NCBI GenBank assembly: GCA_030538185.1
Contig: JAUNUK010000001.1
Span: 422,296 to 486,295 of the forward strand
Length of the DNA: 64,000 nucleotides
Reading direction: 5' to 3'
DNA from: Actinomycetaceae bacterium
GTDB lineage: Bacteria > Actinomycetota > Actinomycetes > Actinomycetales > Actinomycetaceae
The notes below the pieces were generated by a model that did no database searches, was not told the origin of the DNA, and saw nothing but the letters and a program-made list of their open reading frames with translations. This document shows positions 20,332 through 30,089 of this stretch, piece after piece. The first letter of the stretch is position 1; every line of letters begins with the position of its first letter. The translations under genes and the position numbers were made by a program.

Positions 20332-21144
20332 CTAAAGAGGTTTTGGGGCTCTTAGGTGTCTGCGGGTCTTTACCATCGCCTCCAGCCAGCGGATTGTTTG
20401 TTCCCACTGAACCCAGATTTGTTGGTAACTTAAGCGGTCTGGAATGTAGCCTTGTTGACGTGCTATTAAGTCACGTTCACAGTCTCTTGCCACATCCTTA
20501 ACCGAAGAATGAAACAAGGCACTATCTGCCTCTAAAATCCATGATCGCCCAACCAACAGGTCCACGTGTCCAACCCCGGCAATTGGAGCCTGAGGTTCAA
20601 CCGGAATATTCCGCCGCTGAAAAAATAAACGTAAGCGCGTTTCAGAGCCTGAGTGGGCTTTAGGGTTGAAATGTTTAATTCCTCGTTTGGCCGGTAAAGG
20701 AATTGTGGACAAGATGTAATTGGCATCAGCCAAGCTGAGTTTTCTCTGATTGACAGCCGACTCTAAAACAACCAGGCCGTTTTCGGCCCCGTGGCGGTGG
20801 AACACTTGGGTGATGCTGGCTTCCAAAGAAGCCACAGCGGTCATACATGGGTGTGCAATTCTATGAAATTGCACACCCGAAGTATGCGGCGTGTTGGCTC
20901 CCGGGATAAGCAGAACATGTAAATCTGAATGCGGGGGCACCCATAGCCCGTACTCTTTGCAGGCACTCAAACACCCCAGGCGTCCGCCAAGTTTAACTGC
21001 GCGGGTTGCTGCTAATGGTGTCGTAGGTTGTGCGTACCACCCGTGAGCCACTCGGATTAGGCGGCCTTGAGCCAAAAGTTCACCCAGTCTTTTGTCATCT
21101 AATTGTCTCAGTGCTGAACGAGGGTAGGGTCCTTTTCCAAGCAT
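20332..21144 (-). CDS. AbiEi-like winged-helix protein with DUF559-type nuclease fold
   Basis: A 270-residue protein. The N-terminal winged helix (PRSALRQLDDKRLGELLAQG, then VAHGWYAQP) resembles the AbiEi antitoxin/regulator domain. The C-terminal third has a DUF559 (Vsr-like PD-(D/E)XK) pattern: GSETRLRLFFQRRNI, the Asp in GHVDLLVG, then ILEADSALFHS and the D-rich helix DVARDCERDLIARQQGY. Such proteins are frequent singletons in actinobacteria and are thought to act in defence or DNA processing; no AbiEii-like toxin is adjacent. Base composition is visibly more AT-rich than neighbours, and both ends are bracketed by near-identical palindromes, which suggests acquisition as a cassette. Confidence 0.75.
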   Translation of the reverse strand: MLGKGPYPRSALRQLDDKRLGELLAQGRLIRVAHGWYAQPTTPLAATRAVKLGGRLGCLSACKEYGLWVPPHSDLHVLLIPGANTPHTSGVQFHRIAHPCMTAVASLEASITQVFHRHGAENGLVVLESAVNQRKLSLADANYILSTIPLPAKRGIKHFNPKAHSGSETRLRLFFQRRNIPVEPQAPIAGVGHVDLLVGRSWILEADSALFHSSVKDVARDCERDLIARQQGYIPDRLSYQQIWVQWEQTIRWLEAMVKTRRHLRAPKPL

Positions 21145-21236
21145 GACTTCACCCTCGCTGAAAATGGGTTAATAAAACAGATGATTGTAAAAGTTGTGGA
21201 TAACGTTTGTCTCTGGGGGCTGGTGGTTTGATTTGC

Positions 21237-21297
21237 AAAAATACGTATGGAAGCCGGGCTTGCTATATAGGCAAGGTCTGCTTCCATACGTATTTTT
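21237..21297. repeat. 61-bp palindrome, copy 2, right bracket of AbiEi-like gene
   Basis: Same sequence as copy 1 at 20266-20326 except for one base in the loop (CCGGGC versus CCAGGC). Here it lies upstream of two divergent genes, the AbiEi-like gene and purU, where a terminator has no obvious purpose, so a role as a mobile or structural element is more likely than ordinary termination. Confidence 0.9.
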
Positions 21298-21318
21298 AGC
21301 CGCGCTATAAGAGCACAG

Positions 21319-21324
21319 TAAGCT
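21319..21324 (+). promoter_or_regulatory. -10 box of purU, leaderless arrangement
   Basis: TAAGCT is followed by seven bases and then the ATG of purU; no ribosome site is present. This is one base longer than the six-base spacing seen at eight other genes. Confidence 0.5.
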
Positions 21325-21331
21325 TGGGCCC

Positions 21332-22171
21332 ATGCGTTTGATTTTGACTCTTTCCTGTCCTGATAAGCCCGGCATTGTTCACGCGGTCACCGGTGTGATT
21401 GCCGGGTGTGGCGGTAATATCCTGCAATCACAGCAGTTTGACGACCCGTCCTCAGGACTGTTTTTTATGCGGGTGGAAATCGAATCTCCTAAGGGGCAAG
21501 CCCCCATAAGCAGGGGCATGGACGAGGTCGCTGCCCTATATGGGATGCAGTGGAACCTGGACGAGACAGGCCGCAAACTGCGCACGATCCTGATGGTCTC
21601 TAAGGAAGGCCATTGCCTTTCTGACCTGCTGTATCGTGTGCGCTACAACGGTCTGCCCATCGAGGTTGTGACCGTGATTGGTAACCACCCCGACCTGCAA
21701 CCCATCGCCCAGTTCTACGGGGTGCCCTTCTTGTGCATCCCGGTGTCAAAAGACACGAAAGCTGCCGCAGAGGAACAACTGCTGCACATCATCCAGGCGG
21801 AAAAAATCGAACTGGTCGTCTTGGCCAGGTACATGCAGATCCTGTCGCAAGACCTGTGCCGCACCCTTGAAGGAAAAGCCATTAACATTCACCACTCTTT
21901 CCTGCCGTCTTTTAAGGGTGCTAGGCCATATGCCCAGGCCTATGAGCGCGGCGTGAAGCTGATTGGCGCAACCGCGCACTTTGTCACGGCCGATCTGGAT
22001 GAAGGCCCGATTATTGAACAGGACGTCGCCCGCGTGACGCACGCAGAAACTGTTGAGGAACTGGTTGCCAAGGGACAGGATGTGGAACAGCGGGTCTTGG
22101 CGCAGGCAGTCAAATGGTATGCGGAACACAGGGTTTTGCTCAGCGGACATCGCACAGTGGTGTTCGCTTAG
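21332..22171 (+). CDS. purU: Formyltetrahydrofolate deformylase
   Basis: Hydrolyses 10-formyl-THF to THF and formate, balancing one-carbon pools. The 279 residues comprise an N-terminal ACT domain (LTLSCPDKPGIVHAVTGVIA) and a C-terminal formyltransferase-like domain with the catalytic Asn-His-Asp set visible in INIHHSFLPSFKGARPY and TADLDEGPIIEQ. There is no Shine-Dalgarno sequence before the ATG; a TAAGCT box seven bases upstream suggests a leaderless message. It fits with glyA and folD a few kilobases downstream as one-carbon metabolism genes. Confidence 0.96.
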   Translation: MRLILTLSCPDKPGIVHAVTGVIAGCGGNILQSQQFDDPSSGLFFMRVEIESPKGQAPISRGMDEVAALYGMQWNLDETGRKLRTILMVSKEGHCLSDLLYRVRYNGLPIEVVTVIGNHPDLQPIAQFYGVPFLCIPVSKDTKAAAEEQLLHIIQAEKIELVVLARYMQILSQDLCRTLEGKAINIHHSFLPSFKGARPYAQAYERGVKLIGATAHFVTADLDEGPIIEQDVARVTHAETVEELVAKGQDVEQRVLAQAVKWYAEHRVLLSGHRTVVFA

Positions 22172-22386
22172 CTGAGTTTCCCGTCATTGCGTGCCTTTGT
22201 GATTTGTGTGGACATTGTAAGCGCAGATAGCAAGAGCATTGTCGGCAAAAAAACTGTAGACACTCAGGAAACGTTCAGGTATGCTCGTGTGTAAGCGACG
22301 TTGCGTTGCTGCAGGCAGGGGCCTCGGTTTTCTACACGTGTGCAATCTGGGTACGCAGCGTCATGGTTCAGGTTCTAGGAGTCACC

Positions 22387-25300
22387 ATGGCCAGCAAAAC
22401 ACACACATTCCTACGCCGCGGCGCCTTGGCGGCCATCTCAGTTGGGGCGTTGACTTTCGGTTTTTTACCGGCCTTAGCTGTCGAGGGCGACGAGACTGCG
22501 TCTGATACGTCAACCGTGACGGTTGGGGACCCAAATGTCACACCAGTAGTCGGCGGTGAGACTGAGGAGACCGTGACACCTGATGAGGGCTCGGAAGGCG
22601 TTGAGGACTCCACCCAAACCTTGGACGTCGTGGAGGCATCGTCCTCAGAAGCGGCTGAGGGGGAGGACGCCCTTGAGGAAGAAGCTGAAGGCGAGGCTGA
22701 AGAAGAAGACGCCGAGCGTGCGGCGGGAGACAGCCAGGTGGTTGTCACCCAGAAAACCGGGACGCTGGCCAAGGTGCCTGTCTTGAATGCCGAAGGTTCT
22801 GCGACGTATTCCAATGCGCAAACCGGTGCAGTGCCCTTGACCGATGAGGTTTGGGATGCGCAAGACGGTCAGGGGTATGACTCGGGGGCGGACAACGAAT
22901 GGGTGCGCACCAATGACTATGTGCTCTTCGACGTGGATGTCAGTTCCCCTCAAGGTACCAGCGTTGAAACACCGACAATCACTGTGGAACTGGCCCAAGG
23001 CCTAGAAATTGTTGAGATGCCTGCCGTGTGTGGAGCAGGTTCCGCTTTGGGTGATCTGTCGGGTGACCCGGTTGTTCCGGTGACTAAGACTTCGTACCTG
23101 GACCTTAAGCAGCAGACTCTGACGTGCGTGGTTGACTCCGTGCCGGAAGGTGGGGCGAAGAGCTTCCCCTTCAAGGCTCGCGTGCGCCCAGAGATGCCCA
23201 ATGCCACTGACATGACCACGATTATTACTGTGAGCGATAAGGGCGGCGTGCAGGTCGGCGACGCACAAGAAATGGTGCAAAAGGTATCGGCCGGTGCTCG
23301 TTGGGACCTGTCCATTAATGGGGCAACAGCGGTTGCCAATACGGCAAGCATTCGTGAGGACCGGACAGCGCAATGCGTGAGTAATGACCAGCAGTGCTAT
23401 GTGGCTGGCTTCCCCGTGACGCTTTCCGTGGCAGCACCGGGTGGCAAGGGCGTGAGCCCCATTGAAAGTGGAACCGTGAGCTTTGAGATTGACGCAAGTG
23501 CAGCGACCGCGTGGGGGGATCCTGCTATCTCTGATGCTGTGGGTGGGGGCGTATGGCGTAAAGCGACCAACCCCCAAGGCTACGGACTGCCGTATGCGGG
23601 AATGGGGATCAAGGGATCCTTTGGGGTGACCACGGCTATGGATGCGGTACGCACACGGGGCACCTGGGACATTACACAAACCTCGCCTGGCGCGCCTGTC
23701 AAAATTACCGTTAGTAACCTGGACACCAGTGCCTACACGGTGCCCGAACGCGCACACTGGGGTGGGACCTTATTGCGCGAAGATCGCGGATTTGTCGCGG
23801 CCATGATCGTCTTCGTCGAATACCCAACAAAAGGTCTGGTAGAGGCCAATCCTGGAGTCGAACGCATCGTTGCGGATATCACCGGCAAGATTCAAAACCT
23901 TACCTTCAAAGACCTTGAAGGCGATACTTCCAATGTGTCTGCACCCAATGACACGATTATGGGCGCCAACGACTACCGCAGCTCAAAGGTCGTCATTGAG
24001 GCAAAGCAAGTGGTTTCGAATTTCTGGGCCGGTGTGCCTTTTGATGCGACCACAACCCCGGCAGGTGTTTTCAACCCCAGTTATGCAGTGTGGCAAGGGC
24101 CGTCCGGGGACTCGGGCCTGGGCAAGGGCAATGGCGTTGCCGTTCCTGGTCAAAACGTTATCGACACAATCACCTTGGCCGGAAACCTGGACATGCAATT
24201 GGCCCAAGGGTCTTCCACCCTGGCATGTCTGGCGATAGACACCAACAATGTCGCCATTGCCAATGGGCAAAGCTATACCCAGGCAAAAGCTCCAGATCAT
24301 CAATTCTGGACGCCGACAGAAGGTTACAAGAAGGCTCCTGAAGAAAGCGCTAAACGACGTTCACCTGACGGTGGCGGTAAAGGGTCATCCGTGTGGGTCT
24401 CTGGCGGGATCTTCAACTACAACCCGGCAAGTGGTGCGCATGATTCCACTCGCCCCGATATGCGTTTTGGGGACTTCAAGGCGCAATACGCCAACCTGGG
24501 CAGCAGCGACTCTGTGGCCTGTGGTAACGCAGCTGGCGACTGGAAGGACGACCCAGCAGACGTCCTCGGAAATGACCCAGCACTTGCCGCCAAAGGCGTG
24601 TACACGGGTGTCACCCACATGCGGGTCTTCCTGCAAAACCGCCCTTGGGTAAAGCCTGGCGCGGCTCAGCAGTGGACCTCTATTTCCACCATGATGCAGG
24701 TCCTGCCTGATGCGACACCCGGGAACAAGGTGTTGACGAAGGTCAGTTACGTGCAGGAGATCGCGCCGTGGGAAGCTGGTGTAAGCGATCAGGAAAAGAA
24801 CACCATGCTGCAAAACCGCACAACGACACTGGTTCCTTTTGAAACGCTTGCTGAGCGCAGCGACGGGTGGGTGCTTTCCACCTATGACGGCACCGCCAAA
24901 CATGCATCAAAGGGCGACCGTTTGACCATCACAAAGGCCTTGGCGCGCGTCGACAAGACTGTGGTCAAAGACGGAAAAGACATCACGACCAACTACTGGA
25001 AACCCACAACCGAGTTGTGGGAAGACACGGTCGCTGTAAAGGACTTCCCGAAGTACACGGTCAACGACACCATTACCTACAAGTTGCAGCCTTCATTGAG
25101 TGCAGAGACGGTTTTGCAGCCAGGTCAAAGCAGCTGGTTCACCGTCGAGGACTGCCTGCCTGCAGGCCTGCAATACGATGAGGCAGGCACGTCGCCCAAG
25201 CCGAGCCAGGTCGGAAACGTCAACGACTCCAAGACCAGGCTTGCTTGTGATTCGTCCTCGGGAGAAACCTATTTGAGGTGGGAATTTGAGGACGTGCCTG

Positions 25301-26661
25301 TCAATGGTCAGATGGATGATATAACCCTTGCCGCCAAGGTTTTGCCCACGGCGAAGGGCGTGTACACGAATCAGGCCAGCGCCATGGCTGAAAAGGACTT
25401 CTCGCTGGATGACCAGCGCAGCGACCGCGTGAAGGTCAATGTGCAACCCAAGTACGGGATCCAGCTGGCGAAGAAGGCTATGACGCCGGAGGTTACGGTC
25501 ACGAACGGGATCATTTCCGCCACGCAGGTGCACTGGAATGTCGAGATGCGCAACACCTACGACAACTCGAATGTGCGCGGGTTTGATGTTATTGACCGCC
25601 TGCCGAAACTGGACGTCAACGACACTACTGCTGCCGGGACGCACGGGTTTATGGGGGCCTCGACCGATGATCCAGATACGACAATCCTCTACACCTCGGC
25701 TGACTCTGCCAGCATTAACACCGACCCGAAACTGGATGCCTCTGCTTGGTGTACGGCACCTGTGGGCGGCACGCTGACCTTGGGTGCTGGGGCATGTCCT
25801 GCGTCTTTATCTGAGGTCACTGCTTTGCGCTTTGTGCGGACAACCGAACTGGTCCCAGATGAGGCAGTGTTCGTCAACGTCTACACCGACGCCTTGGGCA
25901 ACGCGAATGGCACCGAAGCCGTCAACTACGTGGAAGGACGCAGCGAAAGCGTGCCGACGGTGACCTTCGGGCAGTGGGCAGCACGCACTCGCTTCCTGTC
26001 TGATGGAAGTACTGCGGGTGCTATCAGCGGAAACGTGTGGAACGACACGAACCGCAACGGCGTGAAAGACCCAGGCGAGGTCGATTTGGGTGGCGTCACG
26101 GTTGAAGTACGCGACGCCTCGGGCAAGGTTATTGCCACAGGCGTCACCGACAGCCGGGGTAACTACAGCCTGGCCGTCCCCGGGGTTGCCGAGGGCGAAA
26201 CGCCGTTGACCTACACGGTTGTGGCAACCGCACCGGCAGGAATGAGTGGCACAACACCTGGCACACGCAGTGTTGTGGTCAGCGCTGACGCGCCGCGAGG
26301 TGTGGCTGACTTCGGCTTTGCAAGCGGTGGAACACCCACCACGCCCCCGACCACGCCTCCTGGAGGTGGCACACCTGGCACACCCCCGACCCCACCGGTC
26401 GGTGGCGTGACCCAAACGCCCACACCTGTTCCGCCTGGTACGACGCCAGCGACTCCACCCGTGGCTGGCGTAACCGAAACGCCTGTCACGCCAGGGGGAA
26501 GTATCCTGATTCCGGCCAAGCCGCCGGTCGCCTCACTGGCCCGAACGGGTGCACAAGGGCAGTTGCTGGCGCTTATCGCGGCAGGCCTGCTGCTGGCAGG
26601 TGCCGGTCTGGTTGGTGTTAGCGCGCGCATCCGCCGCAAGGAGGAACGGGTCGCTGCCTAA
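22387..26661 (+). CDS. Large LAxTG wall-anchored surface protein with SdrD-B-like domain
   Basis: A 1424-residue predicted wall protein: signal peptide (LTFGFLPALA), an acidic Glu/Ala-rich region, a long beta-rich body with repeated DUF11/isopeptide-like features, an SdrD-B-like domain near residues 1205-1310 (GAISGNVWNDTNRNGVKDPG), a Thr/Pro spacer with PPVGGV and PPVAGV motifs, and LARTG at about 1384-1388 followed by a helix and basic tail. The start at 22387 is preferred over an in-frame codon at 22306 because AGGAG lies six bases before it and the signal peptide starts there. The leader AGGAGTCACCATG is identical to that of the gene at 3924. Likely an adhesin or pilin-like backbone; the ligand is unknown. 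Confidence 0.85.
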   Translation: MASKTHTFLRRGALAAISVGALTFGFLPALAVEGDETASDTSTVTVGDPNVTPVVGGETEETVTPDEGSEGVEDSTQTLDVVEASSSEAAEGEDALEEEAEGEAEEEDAERAAGDSQVVVTQKTGTLAKVPVLNAEGSATYSNAQTGAVPLTDEVWDAQDGQGYDSGADNEWVRTNDYVLFDVDVSSPQGTSVETPTITVELAQGLEIVEMPAVCGAGSALGDLSGDPVVPVTKTSYLDLKQQTLTCVVDSVPEGGAKSFPFKARVRPEMPNATDMTTIITVSDKGGVQVGDAQEMVQKVSAGARWDLSINGATAVANTASIREDRTAQCVSNDQQCYVAGFPVTLSVAAPGGKGVSPIESGTVSFEIDASAATAWGDPAISDAVGGGVWRKATNPQGYGLPYAGMGIKGSFGVTTAMDAVRTRGTWDITQTSPGAPVKITVSNLDTSAYTVPERAHWGGTLLREDRGFVAAMIVFVEYPTKGLVEANPGVERIVADITGKIQNLTFKDLEGDTSNVSAPNDTIMGANDYRSSKVVIEAKQVVSNFWAGVPFDATTTPAGVFNPSYAVWQGPSGDSGLGKGNGVAVPGQNVIDTITLAGNLDMQLAQGSSTLACLAIDTNNVAIANGQSYTQAKAPDHQFWTPTEGYKKAPEESAKRRSPDGGGKGSSVWVSGGIFNYNPASGAHDSTRPDMRFGDFKAQYANLGSSDSVACGNAAGDWKDDPADVLGNDPALAAKGVYTGVTHMRVFLQNRPWVKPGAAQQWTSISTMMQVLPDATPGNKVLTKVSYVQEIAPWEAGVSDQEKNTMLQNRTTTLVPFETLAERSDGWVLSTYDGTAKHASKGDRLTITKALARVDKTVVKDGKDITTNYWKPTTELWEDTVAVKDFPKYTVNDTITYKLQPSLSAETVLQPGQSSWFTVEDCLPAGLQYDEAGTSPKPSQVGNVNDSKTRLACDSSSGETYLRWEFEDVPVNGQMDDITLAAKVLPTAKGVYTNQASAMAEKDFSLDDQRSDRVKVNVQPKYGIQLAKKAMTPEVTVTNGIISATQVHWNVEMRNTYDNSNVRGFDVIDRLPKLDVNDTTAAGTHGFMGASTDDPDTTILYTSADSASINTDPKLDASAWCTAPVGGTLTLGAGACPASLSEVTALRFVRTTELVPDEAVFVNVYTDALGNANGTEAVNYVEGRSESVPTVTFGQWAARTRFLSDGSTAGAISGNVWNDTNRNGVKDPGEVDLGGVTVEVRDASGKVIATGVTDSRGNYSLAVPGVAEGETPLTYTVVATAPAGMSGTTPGTRSVVVSADAPRGVADFGFASGGTPTTPPTTPPGGGTPGTPPTPPVGGVTQTPTPVPPGTTPATPPVAGVTETPVTPGGSILIPAKPPVASLARTGAQGQLLALIAAGLLLAGAGLVGVSARIRRKEERVAA

Positions 26662-26692
26662 AGCGCCCTAGGCCACATGCTCTGGGCTTTGG

Positions 26693-26749
26693 TGAGGGGT
26701 AGCGGATGCTGGTGACGCGGTTGAGGCGACCAGCGTCACTTACCCCTCA
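26693..26749 (+). terminator. Hairpin after large surface protein gene
   Basis: TGAGGGGTA (26693-26701) pairs with TACCCCTCA (26741-26749), enclosing GCTGGT/ACCAGC. The structure starts 32 bases past the stop codon and ends 150 bases before glyA. No T-tract follows, so a leader element for glyA is an alternative; it does not look like a glycine or THF riboswitch. Confidence 0.55.
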
Positions 26750-26898
26750 TCAGAGCGCCTGAGAAATCCAATGCAGCAAGCGCTGGTAGGCTGTGCCATG
26801 TTGCAACTGGCGTGAAGGTGGGGCACCACCGGGAAGCTGAGTGGCCGCATGTCGTTCGCCTGGGTATGTGGCCAAGGAACTACGCAAGGATCACACAT

Positions 26899-28182
26899 AT
26901 GTCGATAAACGACCAGACCCTCCTAGATTTTGACCCCGAAATTGCGGCTGCCCTGGATGCGGAACTGGGACGCCAGCGTTCCACCTTGGAGATGATTGCC
27001 TCAGAGAACTTCGTGCCCCGCGCCGTCTTGCAATGCCAAGGCTCTGTCTTTACCAACAAGTACGCTGAGGGTTACCCAGGCAGGCGTTACTACGGCGGAT
27101 GCGAATACGCCGATGTGGTAGAAAACCTGGCGATTGAACGCGCCAAAGAAGTGTTCGGAGCCGAATACGTCAACGTCCAGCCGCACGCCGGCGCGCAAGC
27201 CAACGCGGCAGTTCTACACGCGCTGGCAGACCCGGGCGACACCATTATGGGCCTGTCCTTGGCGCACGGCGGTCACCTGACGCACGGCATGAAGATCAAT
27301 TTCTCGGGCAAGTTGTACAAGGTCGTGGCCTACGGTGTGGAAGAAGACACCATGCGCATCGACATGGACAAGGTACGCGACCTGGCTCTGGCCCAAAAGC
27401 CGAAGGTGCTGATTGCCGGATGGTCTGCCTACCCCAGGCACCTGGACTTCGCCGCCTTCCGTTCCATCGCTGATGAGGTCGGCGCCTACCTGTGGACCGA
27501 TATGGCGCACTTCGCTGGCCTGGTGGCAGCCGGTTTGCACCCCTCGCCCGTGCCCTATTCAGATGTCGTGTCCACCACGGTACACAAAACCCTGGGTGGC
27601 CCCAGGTCCGGCATGATCATGTCGCGCGACACCACCTTGGCCAAGAAGCTGAATTCTGCTGTCTTCCCAGGCCAGCAAGGTGGCCCGCTCATGCACTCCA
27701 TAGCTGCCAAGGCCGTATCCATGAAGTTCTGCATGACCGATGAGTTCAAGGACCGCCAGGCACGCACGCTCGAGGGCGCCCAGATTTTGGCCCAGCGCCT
27801 CATGCAAGACGACGCGCGCGCTGCAGGCATCAACGTCGTTAGCGGCGGCACGGATGTCCACTTGGTGCTGGTTGACCTGCGCAACAGCCCTTTGGATGGG
27901 CAGCAGGCCGAGGACTTGCTGCACGCCTGTGGGATTACCGTCAATCGCAACGCCGTGCCTTTCGACACCCGCCCACCTGCGGTGACCTCGGGCCTGCGCA
28001 TCGGCACGCCCGCCCTTGCCACGCGCGGGTTTGGTCCGCAAGAATTCCAGGAGGTTGCCGACATCATTGCCGGTGCCTTGATTGAGGGTGCAGGCAGCGG
28101 CACGGTTGACGTCAACGCCTACCACTCACGGGTGGATTCATTGACCTCGCGCTTCCCCCTATATGACGGGTTGCAACAGTGA
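26899..28182 (+). CDS. glyA: Serine hydroxymethyltransferase
   Basis: PLP enzyme converting serine plus THF to glycine plus methylene-THF. The 427-residue protein has [14 protein letters not shown], the [17 protein letters not shown] segment, [17 protein letters not shown] and the PLP-lysine motif [16 protein letters not shown]. The start at ATG 26899 is chosen because AAGGA precedes it and the protein begins as family members do; an upstream in-frame codon at 26812 would add 29 unrelated residues. Coupled by overlap to folD, which uses its product. Confidence 0.97.
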   Translation: MSINDQTLLDFDPEIAAALDAELGRQRSTLEMIASENFVPRAVLQCQGSVFTNKYAEGYPGRRYYGGCEYADVVENLAIERAKEVFGAEYVNVQPHAGAQANAAVLHALADPGDTIMGLSLAHGGHLTHGMKINFSGKLYKVVAYGVEEDTMRIDMDKVRDLALAQKPKVLIAGWSAYPRHLDFAAFRSIADEVGAYLWTDMAHFAGLVAAGLHPSPVPYSDVVSTTVHKTLGGPRSGMIMSRDTTLAKKLNSAVFPGQQGGPLMHSIAAKAVSMKFCMTDEFKDRQARTLEGAQILAQRLMQDDARAAGINVVSGGTDVHLVLVDLRNSPLDGQQAEDLLHACGITVNRNAVPFDTRPPAVTSGLRIGTPALATRGFGPQEFQEVADIIAGALIEGAGSGTVDVNAYHSRVDSLTSRFPLYDGLQQ

Positions 28183-29090
28183 GGCGTGGCTGGGCTGGTC
28201 CTGCGCGCATCTTGGATGGCACCGCAACCGCTGCCACAATAAAGGCAGAGGTCAAGGCGGCGGTGGCTGATTTGGCTGCGCGCGGCATCGTGCCCGGCTT
28301 AGGTACCGTCCTGGTGGGTGAAGACCCTGGATCCATGACCTATGTCGCCGGTAAGCACCGCGACTGCGAAGAGGTTGGCATCCGTTCAATCCGCGTCGAC
28401 CTGCCGGCCAATGCTTCACAGGCCGACGTAGAGGCGGCTATTGACCGACTGAACGCTGACCCGGCGTGTACGGCCTACATCGTCCAGTTGCCTTTGCCTG
28501 CGGGCATCGACACGAATGCCATCTTGGAACGCATTGACCCGGCGAAAGACGCCGATGGCCTGCATCCAACCAACCTGGGCCGCTTGGTCTTGCGGGTTTC
28601 AGAAGGTATAGATTCTCCGTTACCTTGCACGCCGAGGGCGGTTATCGAATTAGCCCAGCGCCACGGCATTGACCTCAACGGTAAGGACGTGTGCGTTGTG
28701 GGACGCGGCACCACGGTGGGTCGTTCCATTGGCTTGCTGATGGGACGCAAGGATGTCAATGCGACCGTAACCTCGTGTCATACGGGCACAAAAGACCTGG
28801 CCACCAAGTGTTTAGCTGCTGACGTGATTGTCGCAGCCTCCGGCGTGGCCGGCATTGTGAAGGCAGACATGGTCAAGCCGGGCGCAATAGTCTTTGACGT
28901 GGGCGTTTCACGCGTCGAAGACCCCGCAACCGGCAAAGGCCGCTTAGAAGGTGACGTTCAAGATGGTGTGGATCAGGTTGCCTCCTGGCTCAGCCCCAAT
29001 CCAGGCGGAGTCGGCCCCATGACAAGGGCGTTATTGCTGGTAAACGTCCTAGAAGCAGCCCAACGCCAAGGAGAGGTCGGACGCAACTGA
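28179..29090 (+). CDS. folD: Methylene-THF dehydrogenase / methenyl-THF cyclohydrolase
   Basis: Converts methylene-THF to 10-formyl-THF. In 303 residues: the catalytic-lysine segment [33 protein letters not shown], the Rossmann-type [13 protein letters not shown] and [15 protein letters not shown]. It starts at GTG 28179, overlapping the glyA stop by three bases (GTGA), so translation is coupled. Its own stop overlaps the proposed start of the downstream methylase. Confidence 0.96.
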   Translation: MRRGWAGPARILDGTATAATIKAEVKAAVADLAARGIVPGLGTVLVGEDPGSMTYVAGKHRDCEEVGIRSIRVDLPANASQADVEAAIDRLNADPACTAYIVQLPLPAGIDTNAILERIDPAKDADGLHPTNLGRLVLRVSEGIDSPLPCTPRAVIELAQRHGIDLNGKDVCVVGRGTTVGRSIGLLMGRKDVNATVTSCHTGTKDLATKCLAADVIVAASGVAGIVKADMVKPGAIVFDVGVSRVEDPATGKGRLEGDVQDGVDQVASWLSPNPGGVGPMTRALLLVNVLEAAQRQGEVGRN

Positions 29091-29929
29091 GGGCACCCAA
29101 GGATCCTAGTGTTGGCCCAATAGTCAAATGGGTTGGTGGAAAGCGGCAGCTGATTGAGACTTTGCTGCCGCTTTTACCAACGCACGTCAACACCTATTGC
29201 GAGCCTTTCGTCGGGGGAGGGGCTCTGCTCTTTCACCTACAACCCGCCCGCGCAATCATTAACGATGTAAACGCCGAACTGATTAACCTCTACCAGGTCG
29301 TTAAGGATGATGTCGAAGGGTTGCTTGAGGTGTTGGCGACTTTCAGAAACGAGGCGAAAACGTTTTATGAGGTCAGAGCCTGGGATAGAGATCACGCTGC
29401 CTATGCGCAGTTGTCTGATATCCAGAAGGCAGCACGCCTGCTGTATTTGAACAAAACTTGTTACAACGGCCTATTTCGCGTCAACAAAGCTGGTGAGTTC
29501 AACGCACCTTTCGGTAATTACCGAAATCCGAATATCGTCAATGCGCCCGTTTTGCGCGCGGTCAGCACGTATCTCAACAGCGCGGATATAGACATGGTTA
29601 CTGGCGGTTACGCAGAGATCCTGACAGGGCTTCCCACAGGCAGCTTCGTCTATCTTGATCCCCCATATGACCCGGTATCTGACACTGCCAGTTTCACAAG
29701 CTATTCAAAGGGAGGTTTTGGCAGACAGGATCAAATCCTCTTGCGCAAACATTGTGACGATCTGGATAAACGCGGCATTAAGTTCATGCTCTCCAACTCG
29801 GCTACGCCATTTATTTTGGAACAGTATGCCGATTACGACGTGACCATTGTCAAAGCAAAACGTGCGGTGAATTCCATAGCCAGCAAACGAGGAGACATTG
29901 AAGAAGTCGTCGTGAGAAACTACGTATAG
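29087..29929 (+). CDS. Dam-type N6-adenine DNA methyltransferase with non-canonical start
   Basis: A D12-class methylase, probably GATC-specific by resemblance to Dam/DpnM. Motifs: [18 protein letters not shown] at the N-terminus, the SAM-binding [11 protein letters not shown], the target-recognition segment [19 protein letters not shown], and catalytic DPPY in [10 protein letters not shown]. The conserved WVGGK block is coded before any ATG, GTG or TTG in frame; from the in-frame stop at 28952 the only near-cognate codons are CTG and ATT. CTG at 29087 overlaps the folD stop (CTGA) and lies nine bases after AAGGAGAGGT, so it is taken as the start (280 residues). TTG at 29162 would delete the block. 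No cognate nuclease is adjacent. AT-richer codon use suggests transfer. Confidence 0.85.
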   Translation: MRAPKDPSVGPIVKWVGGKRQLIETLLPLLPTHVNTYCEPFVGGGALLFHLQPARAIINDVNAELINLYQVVKDDVEGLLEVLATFRNEAKTFYEVRAWDRDHAAYAQLSDIQKAARLLYLNKTCYNGLFRVNKAGEFNAPFGNYRNPNIVNAPVLRAVSTYLNSADIDMVTGGYAEILTGLPTGSFVYLDPPYDPVSDTASFTSYSKGGFGRQDQILLRKHCDDLDKRGIKFMLSNSATPFILEQYADYDVTIVKAKRAVNSIASKRGDIEEVVVRNYV

Positions 29930-29974
29930 CAGCCAAACCGTGTATGAATGGCGGGCTTGGCTCCCAGTACGTAG

Positions 29975-30009
29975 GTTCAGGTCCGCACCTCCCTTGAGCC
30001 GACCTGAAC
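29975..30009 (+). terminator. Hairpin after the methylase gene
   Basis: GTTCAGGTC (29975-29983) pairs perfectly with GACCTGAAC (30001-30009) around a 17-base loop, 46 bases after the methylase stop. It lacks a T-tract. Confidence 0.5.
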
Positions 30010-30018
30010 TAATCTGCG

Positions 30019-30050
30019 TAGAATGGCGGGGGCCGCACAGTGGAGCGGCC
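30019..30050 (+). promoter_or_regulatory. Candidate deoC promoter and leader hairpin
   Basis: TAGAAT at 30019-30024 is a good -10 box; TTGAGC 19 bases upstream is a poor -35. Directly after it, GGCCGC (30031-30036) pairs with GCGGCC (30045-30050), forming a hairpin in the deoC leader. A regulatory effect of the hairpin is inferred only. Confidence 0.4.
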
Positions 30051-30089
30051 GGGTACGAACCCAAAGAACAAAGACCCAGGAAGGCAGCT

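Noticed and set aside
20266..21297. Insertion sequence with terminal inverted repeats
   Set aside because: Each flanking repeat is itself a palindrome, no transposase is encoded, and no target-site duplication was seen.
26662..26898. Glycine or THF riboswitch upstream of glyA
   Set aside because: The hairpins present do not show the conserved cores of these classes; a terminator for the upstream gene is simpler.
29930..30060. tRNA-like sequence around GGTTCAGGTC
   Set aside because: The bases form a simple terminator-like hairpin and no cloverleaf or CCA-end acceptor stem can be drawn.
29087..30089. Restriction-modification system
   Set aside because: Only a methylase is present; the flanking genes are folD and deoC.
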